Position numbers and translations under genes: made by a program. A stretch of 64,000 nt of DNA from Kuafuiihalomonas sp039024635 (GTDB lineage Bacteria; Myxococcota; Kuafuiibacteriia; Kuafuiibacteriales; Kuafuiibacteriaceae). The notes beneath the pieces were generated by a model. That model had not been told where the DNA came from. It made no database searches and worked only from the letters and a program-made list of their open reading frames with translations. This document shows, in pieces, positions 61,984-64,000 of the stretch (the first letter of the stretch is position 1; every line of letters begins with the position of its first letter). Location: positions 124,001-188,000 of the forward strand of contig JBCCQA010000005.1 in NCBI GenBank assembly GCA_039024635.1. The letters are read 5' to 3'.

Positions 61984-62272
61984 TCCCCATCAAGTGCTCC
62001 TGCGGCCCCGGCTCACCGAGAAGAGCGCGGAGCTCGGTAAGGACGACCAGTCCACGGTGGTCTTCGAGGTCCCGGTCGACGCGACGAAGGTAGAGATTCG
62101 ATCCGCCGTCGAGTCGGCTTTCAACGTCGAGGTCGATGGCGTCCGAACCATGATCGTGCGGGGCAAGATCAAGCGCCGCGGTCGGTTCGTCGGCAAGCAA
62201 GCAAACTTCAAAAAGGCGATCGTGACCCTGGCCCAGGGCGAAGAGATCGACCTCTACGGAAGCGCAGTCTGA
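61976..62272 (+). CDS. rplW: Ribosomal protein L23
   Basis: 50S exit-site protein, 98 aa, with the PHQVLLRPRLTEKS start and a conserved basic KIKRRGRFVGK segment. It overlaps rplD at its 5' end. Confidence 0.96.
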   Translation: MRSPHQVLLRPRLTEKSAELGKDDQSTVVFEVPVDATKVEIRSAVESAFNVEVDGVRTMIVRGKIKRRGRFVGKQANFKKAIVTLAQGEEIDLYGSAV

Positions 62273-62285
62273 GGAGGAAGCGAGC

Positions 62286-63140
62286 ATGGCAAACCGCACT
62301 TTCAAGCCGACGACGCCCTCCCGGCGTCAAATGACCGCCTCGGACTTCAAGGAGATCACGAAGTCCGAGCCCGAGAAGAGCCTTCTCGCCCCTCTCAAGA
62401 AGACGGGGGGCAGAGGACAGCGCGGCAACATCACGACCCGACACAAGGGTGGTGGCCACCGCCGCCGATACCGGCTCATCGACTTCAAGCGTCGCAAGTA
62501 CGACGTTCCCGGCCGCGTCGAGTCGATCGAGTACGACCCGAACCGGTCCTGCCGGATCGCCCTCGTTCACTACGCGGACGGCGAGAAGGCTTACATCTTG
62601 GCCCCGGGTGCGCTCAAGGCGGGTGACCAGGTCATGGCCTCCGAGAAGGCTATCGATCCCATGCCCGGCAACTCGATGCCGATGATGCAGATGCCTCTGG
62701 GTACCATCATCCACAACATCGAGCTCAAGCCCGGGCGTGGGGGTCAGATGGTGCGATCGGCCGGAAACTCGGCACAGCTGATGGCCAAGGAAGGCAAGTA
62801 CGTCACTGTGCGCCTCCCCTCCACTGAGATGCGTCGGGTGCTCGGCAGCTGCATGGCCACCGTGGGACAGCTTGGAAACGAGGGCCACGAGAACGTCACG
62901 CTGGGCAAAGCCGGGCGGAGCCGCTGGCTTGGTATTCGGCCCACCGTTCGTGGCTCGACCATGAACCCGGTCGACCACCCTCAGGGCGGTGGCGAGGGTC
63001 GCGGTAAGGGCGGCAAGCCGCCTCGGACGCCTTGGGGCAAGATGGCCCGTGGTCTGCGCACGCGGAACAAGAAGAAGGCCTCTCAGCAGTACATCGTCTC
63101 GGCGCGAAGGCGCGGAAAGCAGTCGGGTAGGAACAAGTAA
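62286..63140 (+). CDS. rplB: Ribosomal protein L2
   Basis: 50S peptidyl-transferase-centre protein, 284 aa, with the HKGGGHRRRYR and GVAMNPVDHPxGGGEGR-like (STMNPVDHPQGGGEGRGKGG) motifs. GAGGAAG lies 6-8 nt before ATG 62286. The stop overlaps rpsS (TAATG). Confidence 0.98.
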   Translation: MANRTFKPTTPSRRQMTASDFKEITKSEPEKSLLAPLKKTGGRGQRGNITTRHKGGGHRRRYRLIDFKRRKYDVPGRVESIEYDPNRSCRIALVHYADGEKAYILAPGALKAGDQVMASEKAIDPMPGNSMPMMQMPLGTIIHNIELKPGRGGQMVRSAGNSAQLMAKEGKYVTVRLPSTEMRRVLGSCMATVGQLGNEGHENVTLGKAGRSRWLGIRPTVRGSTMNPVDHPQGGGEGRGKGGKPPRTPWGKMARGLRTRNKKKASQQYIVSARRRGKQSGRNK

Positions 63141-63418
63141 TGAGTCGCTCGCTGAAGAAAGGACCGTTCGTCGACTATCACCTTCAGGAGAAGGTCGACA
63201 AAATGAACGACGGTAAGACCAAGAAGCAGGTCATCAAGACCTGGTCGCGGCGTTCGATGATTACGCCCGACTTTATCGGTCATACCTTCGCCGTTCACAA
63301 CGGTCAGAAGTTCATCCCTGTCTACGTGCAAGACCAGATGGTCGGTCACAAGCTGGGCGAGTTCTCGCCCACGCGGACCTTCCATGGCCATGCCGCGGAC
63401 AAGAAGAAGAAGAAGTAG
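63140..63418 (+). CDS. rpsS: Ribosomal protein S19
   Basis: 30S head protein, 92 aa, starting MSRSLKKGPFVD with the typical VGHKLGEFSPTRTF segment. Confidence 0.98.
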   Translation: MSRSLKKGPFVDYHLQEKVDKMNDGKTKKQVIKTWSRRSMITPDFIGHTFAVHNGQKFIPVYVQDQMVGHKLGEFSPTRTFHGHAADKKKKK

Positions 63419-63427
63419 GAGACGCAG

Positions 63428-63769
63428 GTGGACTACGTCGCGAAAGCCAAGCTCCGAAACCTGCGCATTGCGCCTCGGAAGGTCCGCCTCGTGGCCGACC
63501 TCATCCGCGGGAAGCAGGTCGAAGAGGCGCTCAACATCCTCCAGTTCACGCAGAAGCGTTCCTGCCGTCCTCTCGCCAAGCTGGTGAAGAGCGCGGTGGC
63601 CAACGCCGACCAGAAGGGCGGCGTGGACCTGGACAACCTCTACATCGGCACCTGCCTGGTCGACGGGGGTCCGGTCATGAAGCGGTTCATGCCCCGAGCT
63701 CAAGGTCGGGCCACGCCGCTCCTCAAGCGGACGTCCCACGTGACGCTCCAGCTCGAGGTCAGGGAGTAA
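63428..63769 (+). CDS. rplV: Ribosomal protein L22
   Basis: 50S exit-tunnel protein, 113 aa, with the LRNLRIAPRKVRLVADLIRGK N-terminus and the RAQGRATPLLKRTSH tunnel-loop end. GTG 63428 follows an AGGAG. The gene is 4 nt from rpsC. Confidence 0.97.
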   Translation: MDYVAKAKLRNLRIAPRKVRLVADLIRGKQVEEALNILQFTQKRSCRPLAKLVKSAVANADQKGGVDLDNLYIGTCLVDGGPVMKRFMPRAQGRATPLLKRTSHVTLQLEVRE

Positions 63770-63773
63770 TCGC

Positions 63774-64000
63774 ATGGGTCAGAAAACGAACCCGATCGGC
63801 TTTCGCCTCGGCATCACTCGGACTTGGGAGTCCAAGTGGTTCTGCGAGAAGGAGTACGCCGACTGGCTGCACGAAGATCTCTCGCTTCGCGAGCATGTGA
63901 AGAGCAAGCACTACTCGGCGGGCATCTCCCGGGTGGAGATCGAGCGAGCCTCGAACAAGGTGAAGGTCAACATCTACACCGCGCGCCCCGGCATCGTTAT
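63774..64000 (+). CDS. rpsC: Ribosomal protein S3, cut by window edge
   Basis: The first 75 residues (MGQKTNPIGFRLGI) of S3 are visible before the window ends, so the 3' end is missing. S3 binds the 30S mRNA entry region. Confidence 0.97.
   Translation, partial: MGQKTNPIGFRLGITRTWESKWFCEKEYADWLHEDLSLREHVKSKHYSAGISRVEIERASNKVKVNIYTARPGIV

Overview
The window is high-G+C chromosomal DNA from a Gram-negative bacterium, most like a Myxococcota-type (deltaproteobacterial) lineage. Pointers to this are several lipoproteins, PEGA and HEAT proteins, membrane-anchored Ser/Thr kinases (one with a WD40 propeller), a lipoprotein with Hydin-like repeats and a vWA-like domain, and complex I genes. No rRNA, tRNA, CRISPR array or transposase was recognised. 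The assignment is an inference from gene content; no marker was searched.

Layout. (1) 1-3.8 kb: right end of an integrated accessory element. A tyrosine recombinase heads a minus-strand chain of nine small genes, nearly all joined by ATGA/GTGA overlaps, that runs off the left edge. (2) 3.9-13.4 kb: a minus-strand operon of YqiJ/NfeD-like protein, flotillin, giant DUF3686-type AAA ATPase and PEGA protein, with a small membrane protein at its end. (3) 13.5-27.7 kb: mostly plus-strand genes for a HEAT protein, a WD40 kinase, an uncharacterised 703-residue protein, a lipoprotein, a second kinase and two tandem Hsp90-like ATPases (one with membrane segments, one with a HELAH zincin-like motif). 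Three plus-strand units, and one minus-strand gene, start 6-7 nt after a -10-like hexamer, which suggests leaderless promoters. (4) 27.8-35.6 kb: a large Ig/PPC-type lipoprotein, nuoGHI, then a stretch with a degenerate repeat, a visibly A+T-richer ORF and a frameshifted lipoprotein pseudogene. (5) 35.8-49.2 kb: the Hydin-like/vWA lipoprotein, a phosphofructokinase, a CheX-like protein with a PAS-GGDEF-EAL protein, split saccharopine-pathway genes (LKR and SDH) flanking a plant-type SABATH methyltransferase, a CrtU-like flavoprotein, a hairpin-rich repeat and an RlmM-like rRNA methyltransferase. (6) 49.3-56.2 kb: nuoMN, then a phytochrome kinase, a response regulator and a receiver-kinase hybrid in overlapping frames. 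(7) 56.6-64 kb: str operon (rpsL-rpsG-fusA-tuf) and S10 operon (rpsJ-rplD-rplW-rplB-rpsS-rplV-rpsC, cut by the window edge).

The best candidates for a second look are: the 5-28 kb block as a possible undescribed membrane/chaperone/kinase module; the absence of rplC between rpsJ and rplD; an EF-Tu whose switch I lacks the usual RGITI motif; the LKR-SABATH-SDH cluster; the leaderless and bidirectional promoter patterns; and complex I genes split between two loci.
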